The notes below the pieces were generated by a model. That model was not told the DNA's origin and ran no database searches. It saw only the letters and a program-made list of their open reading frames with translations. Below are positions 1 through 8,480 of a stretch of DNA of 64,000 nt, in pieces (the first letter of the stretch is position 1; every line of letters begins with the position of its first letter). Source of the stretch: Prevotellaceae bacterium UBA4332. Its GTDB lineage: Bacteria > Bacteroidota > Bacteroidia > Bacteroidales > Bacteroidaceae. Location of the stretch: positions 62,001 through 126,000 of the forward strand of contig DGTQ01000005.1 of NCBI GenBank assembly GCA_002394365.1. The letters run 5' to 3'. The translations under genes were made by a program, and so were the position numbers.

Positions 1-981
1 ACAGGATTACACTATCGTGCCGCCTGCTATCGTCGCCTGGGCATGAATGCGAAGGCAGAACAGGACGAGTTTCGCATCCTAAAAGCGCAGATGAATAAGC
101 ACATGGGAATACAAAACAGGTGGAGCAAGGCCAAGCTCAATGCCATGAGAAAACTGAGCGACATAGACCTTGACAAATATAACCAGATAGTAGTGGAGGA
201 CGACGAACACAAGCAACACGAATATGAGAGTGCCTACAGAGGTAAAGTACAGAACAGAAATACTGCAGATGTATTCCAACCTTATATAGCCCTCACCATG
301 TCAGAGAACCAACTGGACAATGTATCTACCTATATACCATATGAGCAGCATGCCACACAGGTGATGGAGAAGCTACTACCTCAACTAAAGAACAAGGGGC
401 TCCCAATCATACGACTTGGCAACGTGAGTGAGGCAAATGGCACAGAGACTTTTGCAGCAACAGACTCCCTGACTTCCATGATATACCATGCCAAGGACAC
501 CAACGAAGGCTTGGCATACATCCTGATGAGAAGTGTGGCTTACTCTTCCTCTCTCAACTATCAAGATGCCATAACAGACCTCAACACATACATGGCAGCA
601 AATAAGGACAGTTTTGTAGCTCTTTGGCAACAGACAATCTGTAAAGCTCTTATCAACGAGTATGAGAAGAACTCTACAACACATGACGCAGAACTAAGAC
701 ACTTGGATATAGTAAAGAGTTTCAAGCGCCTGATGGAACTCTCGCCAAATAATGCTATAATACTATATTGTTACGGCACATACTTAGCTCGAAACAACAA
801 GTATGACAACGCAATACAACTGCTGAGCAAGGCGATAGAACTATCACCACGCATGCCATATGCCTACTATAACAGAGGACTGGCTTACATGAAGTCTGGC
901 AAACCAGTTGAAGCAAGAAAAGACTTTTCAAAGTCTGGTGAATTAGGACTATTCGGAGCGTATAACCTGATGAAAAAATAA
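1..981 (+). CDS. Tetratricopeptide-repeat protein, C-terminal part (5' end outside window)
   Basis: The reading frame is open from base 1, ahead of the first ATG at 43, so this is the 3' part of a larger gene. The last 90 residues carry TPR-like helix pairs: 'NAIILYCYGTYLARNNKYDNAIQLLSKA' style, followed by 'MPYAYYNRGLAYMKSGKPVEARKDF' style. These are typical alpha-helical protein-interaction repeats. The middle part has lower similarity to the TPR consensus. It sits 15 bases before a DUF3256 gene, an arrangement I recall from other Bacteroidales, so the two probably share a transcript. The precise role is unknown; a scaffold or periplasmic adaptor is likely. Confidence is high for TPR and low for function. 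Confidence 0.85.
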   Translation, partial: TGLHYRAACYRRLGMNAKAEQDEFRILKAQMNKHMGIQNRWSKAKLNAMRKLSDIDLDKYNQIVVEDDEHKQHEYESAYRGKVQNRNTADVFQPYIALTMSENQLDNVSTYIPYEQHATQVMEKLLPQLKNKGLPIIRLGNVSEANGTETFAATDSLTSMIYHAKDTNEGLAYILMRSVAYSSSLNYQDAITDLNTYMAANKDSFVALWQQTICKALINEYEKNSTTHDAELRHLDIVKSFKRLMELSPNNAIILYCYGTYLARNNKYDNAIQLLSKAIELSPRMPYAYYNRGLAYMKSGKPVEARKDFSKSGELGLFGAYNLMKK

Positions 982-996
982 AAGAACAAAATAATC

Positions 997-1617
997 ATGC
1001 GCAAATCACTCTTCATAATAATGATTACCTTGCTTTCTTCGGTAAACTGTCTTGCAGAGGAAGGAAGCAGCCTTGCTGTATCAGAATTATTCTACAATAT
1101 GCCAGACAGCATTCTGCCATATATGCCACAGAATCTGAGAAAAGACTTAGTAAGCCTGAAGAACATGGAGCCTGACAGCACTGCCACCGTCGAAACATCC
1201 ATAGGCAACGTGAAAATGACAAGACTAACCAACGATATCCTCACCCTGCAACTCTCTGACAATAGCAGTCTTGAGATAGGCAGGCTGGATAATGACAATA
1301 TATTGCTCATAAACACATATTGCGCACCACTGCCAGAGAGTAAATGCTGCATATACAACAACGAATGGAGCAAGAAAAGGACAGTAAACTTCAGCATAGA
1401 AGACTTACCCATGCCACCAGGCGAAGAAGATAAAGAAAAAGTAAGCAAAATAATATCAGAGGCTGACTTCATACTCATAAGTGCCACAATTACCGATAAC
1501 CCGAGAGAAATCACCCTCCAATACAACGTACCATTCTCCTACAAAGACGACAATAATGAAGCCATAAAACATTTTTTGCAAAGAAATGTAAAATGGAACG
1601 AAGGAACACTTAAATAG
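997..1617 (+). CDS. DUF3256 family protein (secreted)
   Basis: This is a 206-residue protein with a clear signal peptide (MRK start, hydrophobic LFIIMITLLSSVNC, then LAEEG). The mature part starts with the 'SELFYNMPDSILPYMPQNLRKDL' type of sequence characteristic of DUF3256, a small secreted family largely confined to Bacteroidales, and it ends in a beta-rich segment. Length and start match the family. A Cys near the end of the signal region (residue 18) could be a lipobox, but the spacing is not convincing. It follows the TPR gene by 15 bases, so co-transcription is likely. Function is unknown; an envelope role is inferred from the signal peptide. Confidence 0.85.
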   Translation: MRKSLFIIMITLLSSVNCLAEEGSSLAVSELFYNMPDSILPYMPQNLRKDLVSLKNMEPDSTATVETSIGNVKMTRLTNDILTLQLSDNSSLEIGRLDNDNILLINTYCAPLPESKCCIYNNEWSKKRTVNFSIEDLPMPPGEEDKEKVSKIISEADFILISATITDNPREITLQYNVPFSYKDDNNEAIKHFLQRNVKWNEGTLK

Positions 1618-1659
1618 TGTAAAAAATCGGTACTTTAGAACATTTTTTTCGCAAAAAGA

Positions 1660-1690
1660 TTTGTTTTTCTCCAAAAAAGCAATACCTTTG
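1660..1690 (+). promoter_or_regulatory. Bacteroidales-type promoter of a small RNA
   Basis: TTTG at 1660-1663 and TACCTTTG at 1683-1690 are separated by 19 bases. This matches the Bacteroidetes -33 TTTG and -7 TAnnTTTG elements. No ORF of any size starts just downstream; a terminator hairpin does. Confidence 0.7.
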
Positions 1691-1695
1691 CAATG

Positions 1696-1764
1696 TGTTT
1701 TTCATGGTATTAGATTATTAAGGTTAACAAGGATTGATTGTCGTGAGACAATCAATTTCTTTTG
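1696..1764 (+). ncRNA. Probable small RNA, about 68 nt
   Basis: A complete promoter (1660-1690) is followed about 40 bases later by a perfect 10-bp hairpin (ATTGATTGTC, loop GTGA, GACAATCAAT, 1733-1756) and a U-rich tail (TTTCTTTT). The GUGA loop is a GNRA tetraloop. The body contains the phrase ATTATTAAGGTTAACAAGG. No start codon and ORF fit between. I recall similar promoter-hairpin units between genes in other Prevotella, but cannot name an Rfam family. The alternative is a terminator for the DUF3256 gene with a fortuitous promoter. The start coordinate is estimated from the promoter. Confidence 0.55.
1733..1763 (+). terminator. Intrinsic terminator with GUGA loop
   Basis: A perfect 10-bp stem at 1733-1742 and 1747-1756 has a 4-nt GTGA loop and is followed by TTCTTTT. 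It ends the proposed small RNA and may also stop read-through from the DUF3256 gene. Confidence 0.75.
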
Positions 1765-1926
1765 TATATATACCACCCATCTTTTATGCCTTACAATTTA
1801 CATTCTTTGCCATCATCTTAGCCTGCTCTATTTTTTTACTACGCTACCTATTTTAACATCCTTACCCACTTTTTCTAAAAAGAAACGGTACTTTTGACCG
1901 CTTTTGTCTGCTTTTTGCAAATAAAA

Positions 1927-1958
1927 GTTGTGTATGTTTAAAAAAAATCGTAATTTTG
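1927..1958 (+). promoter_or_regulatory. Promoter of the acyltransferase-ketosynthase operon
   Basis: TAATTTTG at 1951-1958 is preceded 20 bases upstream by GTTG at 1927-1930. The implied start of transcription near 1965 leaves a short leader before the ATG at 1982. This rules out the longer ORF start at 1928. A second possible -7 box, TACTTTTG, lies at 1889-1896. Confidence 0.6.
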
Positions 1959-1981
1959 CACGAAAGTTAAAGTTTAGTCCA

Positions 1982-3112
1982 ATGAATAATGTACTCGTAA
2001 AGAAGGTGGAAAGCCCCAAAGAGATGAGTGATTTCATATCGCTCAGCAGGACATTATACAAGGACAGCAAGCAGTACGTTCCTGACCTTGACGTTGACAT
2101 AAGAGATTTCTTCGACCCCAAGAAGAATAACGATTTAGCTTATGCTGACGTGCAACCTTTCATAGCTATCAAGGATGGCAAGGTAGTAGGTCGCGTAGTG
2201 GGTATTGTGAGCCACAAATCAAATGCCACATGGGAAAAGAAGATTGTCCGTTTTACCTTTCTGGAGTTCATTGATAATCTCGAGGTTTCAAAGGCTTTAC
2301 TTGACACAGTAGCCTCTTGGGGAAAGGAAAGGGGTATGAACGAGGTGCAAGGTCCGATGGGCATTACCGATTTCGACAAGGAAGGCATGCTTGTAGAAGA
2401 CTTCGACCTTCAGGGGTGCTTCATGGAATTTTGGAATCCGCCCTACTACAAGGAGCACATGGAGGCATTGGGCTTTGACAAGGCTACGGACTGGTTGCAG
2501 ATACGCTTTCAAGTGCCAGAAGAAGTGCCAGCACGTTTTCAGCGAGTGGCAGACTATGCCAAGCAGGAATTTGGCATCCACATGGTTCACAAGAGCAAGA
2601 AAGAAATATACAACAGCTACGGCAAGAAAGTATTCTCTCTGCTCAACCAAGCCTTTGCACCACTGTACGGATTTGCCCCGTTCTCTGACAAACAGGTTGA
2701 TGACATTCTGCACAAGTTCCTGCCACTGGTGGACACAGAGATGATTGCCCTGGCAGAGGATAACAAAGGAGAACTGGCAGGAGTAGCCATAACATGTCGC
2801 GATTTCTCTGATGGCATACAGAAGAGCAAAGGCAAATTGCTACCTTTCGGATGGTTTCACTTGCTCAAAGCCCTGAAGTTTGGCAAGCAGGACAAGGCGC
2901 AGCTCATGATTATAGGCATACGTCCAGAGATGCAGGGCATGGGAGTAAATGCAGCAATGTTTACCCACTTGATACATCTTTACAACCGCCTCGGCATAAA
3001 GTGGTGCGAAACAAATCCGCAGCTTGAGACCAACGTAAGGGAACTCTCACAGTGGAAGCCCCTCAATCCAAAGACTGTGAAGCGTCGCAGATGTTGGAAG
3101 AAAGATATTTAG
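1982..3112 (+). CDS. GNAT-like acyltransferase of an aryl-polyene-like cluster
   Basis: This 376-residue protein starts at ATG 1982 (MNNVLVKKVES); the upstream ATG at 1928 precedes the promoter -7 box. The first third has 'QPFIAIKDGKVVGRVVGIV', the beta4 strand and turn seen in GNAT N-acetyltransferases. The C-terminal part has a second GNAT-like core with 'LMIIGIRPEMQGMGVNAAMF', resembling the acyl-CoA binding loop (Q/R-x-x-G-x-G/A). A double or extended GNAT fold is likely. It leads a run of fatty-acid-type genes, separated by 37 bases from the ketosynthase, so it may transfer the finished acyl chain to an amine head group. That last point is inference. Confidence 0.7.
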   Translation: MNNVLVKKVESPKEMSDFISLSRTLYKDSKQYVPDLDVDIRDFFDPKKNNDLAYADVQPFIAIKDGKVVGRVVGIVSHKSNATWEKKIVRFTFLEFIDNLEVSKALLDTVASWGKERGMNEVQGPMGITDFDKEGMLVEDFDLQGCFMEFWNPPYYKEHMEALGFDKATDWLQIRFQVPEEVPARFQRVADYAKQEFGIHMVHKSKKEIYNSYGKKVFSLLNQAFAPLYGFAPFSDKQVDDILHKFLPLVDTEMIALAEDNKGELAGVAITCRDFSDGIQKSKGKLLPFGWFHLLKALKFGKQDKAQLMIIGIRPEMQGMGVNAAMFTHLIHLYNRLGIKWCETNPQLETNVRELSQWKPLNPKTVKRRRCWKKDI

Positions 3113-3149
3113 AGATACAAGTTTAGTAAGATATATATAACACACAAAG

Positions 3150-4367
3150 ATGAATAGAGTAGTAATTACAGGTATGGGAATTTGGTCTTGTTTAGGACAG
3201 ACCTTAGACGATGTTCGTCAATCCCTTTTTGAAGGTAAGAGTGGCATAATATTCTCACAGGAGCGCAAGGACGCTGGTTTCCGTTCTGCCCTTTGTGCTG
3301 ACGTTCCTAAGCCAGACCTCAAACCATTCGTACCACGCAATATGCGCCAGTTCATGCCAGAAGAGGCACAGTATGCCTACATGGCTACGAAGGACGCCCT
3401 TGAAGCTGCAAAAATAGATCAGGACTTTCTTGACAAGAACGAAGTGGGTATCATTTATGGTAATGACTCTGTAGCAGAAGCTACCATGCGTGCCCTTGAT
3501 AAATTCCGTGAGTTTGGCGACACTGCAGCATGTGGTTCTGGCGCTATTTTCCAATCCATGAACTCCACTGTCACCATGAACCTTGCCTGCCTCTTCAAAC
3601 TGCGTGGCATCAACCTCACATCAAGTGCTGCTTGTGCTTCAAGTTCTTTGGCCATAGGCAATGCTTACCTGCTCATCAAGAACGGTCTTTCAGACTGCAT
3701 CATAGCAGGTGGTGCACAGGAAGCCAACATGTACTGCGTAGCATCATTTGACGGCATACAGGCTTTCTCTACTCGTGAAGACGAGCCAACAAAGGCTTCA
3801 CGTCCTTTCGACAAGAACCGTGACGGTCTTGTTCCTGGTGGTGGTGCGGCTACCGTTATTCTCGAGAGCTATGAGCACGCAGTAAAGCGTGGTGCTCCTA
3901 TTCTTGCAGAGGTTGTAGGTTGGGGCTTCTCTGGTAATGGCGACCATATCTCAACTCCAAACGTAGCTGGTCCGGCACGCTCTCTCGAACTCGCCCTCAA
4001 GAATGGCGGTATAGACCCTAAGCAGATAGGCTACATCAATGCCCATGCAACTTCTACCCACGCTGGCGACGGACGTGAGGCTATGGCAATCGCTCAGATA
4101 TTTGGCGACTACCGTGTGCCTGTTACTTCTACCAAGTCTCAGACTGGTCATGAAATGTGGGCAGCTGGTGCTGCAGAGACAATCTACTCTATGCTCATGA
4201 TGAAGAATGACTTCATTGCGGGCAACATCAACTTCTCTGAACCAGATGAGGAGACATCATGCGTAAATGTCATACCTGAGACTACCCAGACACATTTCGA
4301 CATGTTCCTCTCTAATTCATTCGGTTTTGGTGGAACCAACTCTACATTGATAATCAAGAATTTATAA
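3150..4367 (+). CDS. Beta-ketoacyl-ACP synthase (KAS I/II type, aryl-polyene-like)
   Basis: At 405 residues this is the usual ketosynthase length. The Cys-His-His triad is visible: Cys162 in SSAACASSSLAIG, His299 in INAHATSTHAGD and His334 in KSQTGHEMWAAGA. The C-terminal FGFGGTNSTL motif is also present. The enzyme condenses an acyl chain with malonyl-ACP in the cytoplasm. It is followed within 55 bases by an ACP gene, two dehydratases and an exporter, without FabD, FabG or FabI. That composition points to a dedicated polyene-like pathway rather than housekeeping fatty acid synthesis. The start is the only good ATG and follows the previous gene by 37 bases. Confidence 0.88.
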   Translation: MNRVVITGMGIWSCLGQTLDDVRQSLFEGKSGIIFSQERKDAGFRSALCADVPKPDLKPFVPRNMRQFMPEEAQYAYMATKDALEAAKIDQDFLDKNEVGIIYGNDSVAEATMRALDKFREFGDTAACGSGAIFQSMNSTVTMNLACLFKLRGINLTSSAACASSSLAIGNAYLLIKNGLSDCIIAGGAQEANMYCVASFDGIQAFSTREDEPTKASRPFDKNRDGLVPGGGAATVILESYEHAVKRGAPILAEVVGWGFSGNGDHISTPNVAGPARSLELALKNGGIDPKQIGYINAHATSTHAGDGREAMAIAQIFGDYRVPVTSTKSQTGHEMWAAGAAETIYSMLMMKNDFIAGNINFSEPDEETSCVNVIPETTQTHFDMFLSNSFGFGGTNSTLIIKNL

Positions 4368-4421
4368 TCTTGCATTAAACAAAGTATTAAATAAATTAAA
4401 CAACAAAAAAGTAAACAAAAC

Positions 4422-4661
4422 ATGACACGCGAAGAAATTATTGCAAAAGTAAACTCAGTGCTTGCAGAAGAGTTTGAAGTTGAAGAAAGCGTAATCACAC
4501 CCGAGGCAAACGTCAAGAATACTCTTGCACTGGACAGCCTGTCACTCGTTGACCTTGTAGCACTCATCCAGTACACCTACAAGATTAAGATTCCAGCTGA
4601 AGACCTGCCAAAGATTCAGACCTTCAACGACCTTTATGACTACATCGAGTCTCACGCCTAA
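4422..4661 (+). CDS. Acyl carrier protein
   Basis: This is a 79-residue acidic protein with the phosphopantetheine site in LALDSLSLVDL, where Ser39 would carry the prosthetic group (usual motif DSL). Helix content and length are typical of ACP. It lies directly downstream of the ketosynthase and its 3' end overlaps the longer form of the following dehydratase. It presumably serves as the dedicated carrier for this pathway. Confidence 0.88.
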   Translation: MTREEIIAKVNSVLAEEFEVEESVITPEANVKNTLALDSLSLVDLVALIQYTYKIKIPAEDLPKIQTFNDLYDYIESHA

Positions 4662-5091
4662 GCTAAGAGCAGTGAACAAGATTGACATTAAACAACTCAT
4701 ACCACAACGCTCGCCGATCATCATGGTCGACGAGCTGTTGTGTGTTAATGGAGATGAAGCGCAGTGCCAACTCACAGTGCGCCCAGACAACTTTTTTATT
4801 GACGAAGACTCCCTCATGGCTGAGCCTGGACTTTTGGAGCACATTGCCCAGTCTGCCAGCGCTTTTGCCGGCTATCGTGCTGTTCAGTCAGGAGCGACAG
4901 AGCCTCCAGTGGGTTACATAGGTGAGATAAAGAACTTTCACCTCTACAATCGTCCAAAAATAGGCGACACACTTGTTACCACCATCACTATGGGAGCTGA
5001 GGTAGATGGTATCACCATCATTCGTGGCGAGACAAAATGTAATGATGAAGTTGTTGCAGACACCACCATGAAGATTTTTGTTAAGGAGTGA
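4636..5091 (+). CDS. Hotdog-fold 3-hydroxyacyl-ACP dehydratase (ApeP-like)
   Basis: The ORF is 151 residues from ATG 4636, which overlaps the ACP gene by 26 bases. A GTG at 4672 gives a start of 'VNKIDIKQLIPQRSPIIMVDEL', which fits the family N-terminus better and follows an AG-rich stretch, so 4672 is a serious alternative. The IPQRSPIIMVDELL opening and the EPGLLEHIAQSASAFAGY helix are typical of FabA/FabZ-like hotdog dehydratases of aryl polyene clusters. The usual HFPG histidine motif is missing, as I recall for ApeP-type members. It acts with the next gene in the same run. Confidence 0.75.
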   Translation: MTTSSLTPKLRAVNKIDIKQLIPQRSPIIMVDELLCVNGDEAQCQLTVRPDNFFIDEDSLMAEPGLLEHIAQSASAFAGYRAVQSGATEPPVGYIGEIKNFHLYNRPKIGDTLVTTITMGAEVDGITIIRGETKCNDEVVADTTMKIFVKE

Positions 5092-5117
5092 GATTAAAAA
5101 GCTAAAGAGAGAATAAT

Positions 5118-5480
5118 ATGTTCTTAGAAAATAAGTTCTACAAGATATTAAGCGAGGATAGACACTCAGACTCAGCTACCTATCGCGTAGCAATACTTCC
5201 TGACTGCAACGTCTATGACGGCCACTTTCCTGGCGACCCTGTCTGCCCAGGAGTATGTAATATAGAGACCATCAAGGAGTGTGCATCCAAACTCGTTGGC
5301 AAGCTTCTGCGCATAAGTTCTATCAAGCAGTGCCGTCTTACGGCTATCGCCACCCCCACAGTCTGCCCAGAAGTAAACATAAGTATTTCCGCACAACCTA
5401 AGGAGGAAGACTACATCGTCACTGCCACCATAGCAGACGACAAGCAAACTTACATGACATTCAAAGGAACGCTGAATTAG
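5118..5480 (+). CDS. Hotdog-fold 3-hydroxyacyl-ACP dehydratase (ApeI/FabZ-like)
   Basis: The protein has 120 residues. The catalytic signature YDGHFPGDPVCPGVCNIETIKE holds the FabZ-type His (HFPG) and Glu (NIETIKE). It is short compared with FabZ (about 150 residues) but normal for the ApeI type. Two different dehydratases side by side (this and the preceding gene) are a feature of aryl polyene gene clusters. It is 26 bases after the first dehydratase and 9 bases before the exporter, so it belongs to the same operon. Confidence 0.78.
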   Translation: MFLENKFYKILSEDRHSDSATYRVAILPDCNVYDGHFPGDPVCPGVCNIETIKECASKLVGKLLRISSIKQCRLTAIATPTVCPEVNISISAQPKEEDYIVTATIADDKQTYMTFKGTLN

Positions 5481-5489
5481 TTCATAGTT

Positions 5490-8009
5490 ATGACACAGTT
5501 ATTCATCAACATCTACCGTTTTTTCACACACCATCGTGCGCTTATGTGGCTCTCGATGGTTTTGCTCTTTATTGTAACAGGCTTTTTCTCAAGCCAGATA
5601 CACCTTGAGGAAGACCTCAACAAGCTCATGCCTTCATCCAAGAACCCAGACGGCACCACCAAGATGGCGTTTGCCGACCTGCGTATCAAGGACAAGACTT
5701 TCCTCTTGTTTGAGGCAAGGGCAAAAGATGGTAGTGCGATGAATCCCAAGGAGATGAACGATGCCGTCATTGACAGTCTCACCACTGTGTGCGATTCCTT
5801 TGTCGATTCGCTACTCGCTATGGACAGCGACACTTCCAACAAGATTATTGGCGACATCTTCTACACCATCCCCGAGGATGTCATGCTCGACGGCATCAGC
5901 TTCATGCAGGAGAACGTGCCATCATACATTGACACCTCTGCCTACAGCGCTTTCGACACACTGCTCACCCTCCCCCACATGAGGGCACAGATGGCTCAAA
6001 ACTCCAAAGACTTGCAGAGCGAGTTCGGCGAAATGTTTCCTGAACTCATACAGTCTGACCCCATCGGCATGCGCAATGTACTCATGCAACAGATGCAATC
6101 TTTAATGAGTGCTACAGGCGGCAGCTATCAGACCATCAACGACCACTTCTTTGTGCGTGACTCCACCGTTTGCGTGGCCTTCATCTCGCCTGCATTCTCT
6201 GCTACGAACACAGGACAGGGCTCACAACTTTTCATCAATCTCAACGACCTAATCGAACAATTCCAAAAGACACACCCTGATGTCAAGATAAGCTACCACG
6301 GCACTCCTGCCAGCGGCTACTATAATTCGTCAACCATCAAGGGCGACCTCACCTCCACCATAGCGTGGTCGCTCGTCATAGTGCTCATAGTGCTCTTCAT
6401 CTGCATGCGCAACTGGAACACCATTCCTTTGCTCATACTCCCTGTTGCCTTCGGCACGCTCTTCGGGCTCTCCATGATGTACTTCATCAAGGGGCAGTTC
6501 TCGCTCCTTGCGCTCGGCATAGGCTCCATAGTGCTCGGAGTAGCTATGAGCTATGTGCTCCACATCCTCACCCATTATAAATATGTAGAAGACCCTGAGG
6601 TGGTACTGCGTGACGAGACAAAGCCTGTCCTGCTTGGCTGTCTCACCACTATAGGTTCCTTCATGGGGCTTATCTTCATCAAGACAGACCTCCTGCAGGA
6701 CTTTGGCCTCTTTGCCACTTTCGCCATTGTGGGCACTACCGTCTTTGCCCTTGTCTATCTGCCACACTTGCTCGTGCTGGAGAAGAACAAGGTAAACAAG
6801 TATGCCTTTGCCCTCATTGACAAAATCAACAACTACCCCTTTGAAACCAAAAAGCCGCTCCTTGCCCTCATTGGTGCAGTGACGGCTGTCTGCATAGCCT
6901 TCTATGTAGCCAAGGGCACTGACTTCGATGCCGACATGAGCAACCTTGGCTACCTCTCCGACAATACCGAGTACTCCGAGGCACTCCTGCGCAACAAGAC
7001 ATATACCGCAGACAAGTCGAAATACTTTGCCTCACAGGGCAAGACTATGGAAGAAGCGCTTGCCAACTTCACCCTGCTCTCTCACAAGCTTGACTCTCTC
7101 CAGAAGCTTGGACTCGTAAAAGACTACACTCGCACCAATGCCATCTTCGTACCCCTCAAGGTGCAGCAAGAGCGCATCAACGCATGGAAAGCCTACTGGA
7201 CACCACAGCGCCTGTCACAAGTCAAGAGCCTCATAGCACAGACAGCTCCAGGTGCAGGACTCAAGGCTGATGGTTTCCAGCCCTTCTTCGACCTTGTAGA
7301 AGCTGACTACACTCCCACTCCTCTCTATGAGGCAGACATCATCCCTGCTGGCTATCAGTCAACCCTCATGGAGCAGACGGCAGCTGGAGACTATCTCTGC
7401 TTCACCTCTGTGCGTTGCACCAACGACTCCATACGCAGCAAGACATCAGACTACCACCGCATCTGCGATGCCATAGCCAACGAGCCCAACATGATGGTGC
7501 TCGACACCTACTACTACACCACCGATGGCCTCAACGACCTCAACAACGATTTCAACATCCTTCAGTGGGTCAGCATGGCATTTGTCTTCGTAGTGCTGCT
7601 GTTCTCGTTCCACTTCAACATCAAGCACACTCTTCTCGGCTTTGCCCCCATTCTGCTCTCATGGCTCATAGTGCTTGGAGCAATGGCAATTTTTGGTGTG
7701 AGGTTTAACCTCATCAACATCATCATCTCAACCTTCATCTTCGGCATAGGCGTTGACTACTCCATATTCATTATGAACGGTCTCATAGCAGGCAGTCGTG
7801 ACAGCCACGTCCTTGCCTACCACAAGACAGCTATTTTCTTCTCCGCCTTCATACTGATTGTTACAGTGGCCTCCATGCTCTTTGCCAACCACCCAGCCAT
7901 CAAGTCTGTTGGCTTTGCTACGCTTGTAGGCATGGTTTCTGCCGTTGTTCTCTCCTATGTAGTTCAGCCTGCCATCTTCAGGCTGATAAACAAATCCTCC
8001 TCACGCTAA
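5490..8009 (+). CDS. MMPL/RND-superfamily exporter
   Basis: This 839-residue protein has the RND layout: one N-terminal membrane helix (residues 15-35), a large extracytoplasmic loop, five or six helices (about 290-450), a second loop, and six helices (about 690-830). The helix-4-like segments 'GIGSIVLGVAMSYVLHILTHY' and 'FGIGVDYSIFIMNGL' are typical of MMPL/sterol-sensing members. In aryl polyene clusters an MMPL protein moves the lipid product across or out of the inner membrane. It starts 9 bases after the dehydratase and closes the operon. The substrate is unknown. Confidence 0.85.
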   Translation: MTQLFINIYRFFTHHRALMWLSMVLLFIVTGFFSSQIHLEEDLNKLMPSSKNPDGTTKMAFADLRIKDKTFLLFEARAKDGSAMNPKEMNDAVIDSLTTVCDSFVDSLLAMDSDTSNKIIGDIFYTIPEDVMLDGISFMQENVPSYIDTSAYSAFDTLLTLPHMRAQMAQNSKDLQSEFGEMFPELIQSDPIGMRNVLMQQMQSLMSATGGSYQTINDHFFVRDSTVCVAFISPAFSATNTGQGSQLFINLNDLIEQFQKTHPDVKISYHGTPASGYYNSSTIKGDLTSTIAWSLVIVLIVLFICMRNWNTIPLLILPVAFGTLFGLSMMYFIKGQFSLLALGIGSIVLGVAMSYVLHILTHYKYVEDPEVVLRDETKPVLLGCLTTIGSFMGLIFIKTDLLQDFGLFATFAIVGTTVFALVYLPHLLVLEKNKVNKYAFALIDKINNYPFETKKPLLALIGAVTAVCIAFYVAKGTDFDADMSNLGYLSDNTEYSEALLRNKTYTADKSKYFASQGKTMEEALANFTLLSHKLDSLQKLGLVKDYTRTNAIFVPLKVQQERINAWKAYWTPQRLSQVKSLIAQTAPGAGLKADGFQPFFDLVEADYTPTPLYEADIIPAGYQSTLMEQTAAGDYLCFTSVRCTNDSIRSKTSDYHRICDAIANEPNMMVLDTYYYTTDGLNDLNNDFNILQWVSMAFVFVVLLFSFHFNIKHTLLGFAPILLSWLIVLGAMAIFGVRFNLINIIISTFIFGIGVDYSIFIMNGLIAGSRDSHVLAYHKTAIFFSAFILIVTVASMLFANHPAIKSVGFATLVGMVSAVVLSYVVQPAIFRLINKSSSR

Positions 8010-8078
8010 TAGCGATGGAGAACAAGCTTCTGCCTGAGGGTACACAGCTTCTCCAGATAGCAGCTTTGCTTCTTACTC

Positions 8079-8141
8079 AAATTTACTAGCAAATTTATTA
8101 AATTTACTAGTTAATTCGTCAAATTTGCTAGCAAATTTGAC
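8079..8141. repeat. Three AT-rich 21-bp tandem units, with a perfect 20-bp palindrome
   Basis: AAATTTACTAG or AAATTTGCTAG starts at 8079, 8100 and 8121, an exact 21-bp period. The last unit lies in a perfect uninterrupted palindrome at 8120-8139 (CAAATTTGCTAGCAAATTTG). It could end transcription of the exporter gene or bind a dimeric protein; neither is shown. Confidence 0.8.
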
Positions 8142-8168
8142 ATAGGAGCAAAGCAACAATTTGCAGGT

Positions 8169-8336
8169 GCTTAGCTTCCGCATGTAGTTGCTTAGTATCC
8201 GCATGTTGTTGCTTAGCTTCCGCATGTAGTTGCTTAGTTCCCGCGCGTAGTTGCTTAGCTTCCTCGTTTGGAGGCTTAGTTTTCGTGTAAGGATGCTTAG
8301 TTTCTGTATGTGGACGCTTGTCTTTCACGTGAAATA
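8169..8336. repeat. Eight-copy degenerate 21-bp tandem repeat
   Basis: The hexamer GCTTAG occurs at 8169, 8190, 8211, 8232, 8253, 8274 and 8295, and GCTTGT at 8316, always exactly 21 bp apart. The best units read like GCTTAGCTTCCGCATGTAGTT. Copies degrade toward the right. Read on the minus strand the repeat would encode a heptad (KQLHAEA), but there is no sign it is translated. A related 21-bp repeat is at 53990-54079. Confidence 0.9.
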
Positions 8337-8410
8337 GCCTGAATTCTACACATAAATACCACAAAAATAAGGCTTGCTTTACGGGAAAGTTTGAGATTTT
8401 TTGCTTTTTG

Positions 8411-8442
8411 CTTGCTAAAAACAAAAAAAAATGTTACATTTG
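8411..8442 (+). promoter_or_regulatory. Promoter of nhaD
   Basis: TACATTTG at 8435-8442 fits the -7 TAnnTTTG element. CTTG at 8411-8414 lies 20 bases upstream as a weak -33. The implied leader is about 30 nt before the ATG at 8481. Confidence 0.55.
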
Positions 8443-8480
8443 TACCCAAATATGCTTGTTTTTAACATACTAGCACCAAG

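Larger units (their letters stand above)
8010..8480. other. Intergenic region: two kinds of 21-bp repeat and a promoter
   Basis: No gene is supported. The first 70 bases include an imperfect hairpin (GGAGAA at 8035 region against TTCTCC). Then come three copies of an AT-rich 21-bp unit (8079-8141), eight copies of a different 21-bp unit (8169-8336), and the nhaD promoter (8411-8442). A 98-codon minus-strand ORF across the repeats is a by-product of the period being a multiple of three. Confidence 0.7.

Noticed and set aside
1661..1897. A 78-codon ORF between the DUF3256 and acyltransferase genes
   Set aside because: It runs through the proposed small RNA, its terminator and promoter boxes, and it is rich in unlikely residues. 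Not a believable protein.
8128..8424. A 98-codon minus-strand ORF with a KQLHAEA heptad repeat
   Set aside because: It is created by the 21-bp intergenic repeat; the flanks are not protein-like, and the ORF overlaps the nhaD promoter region.
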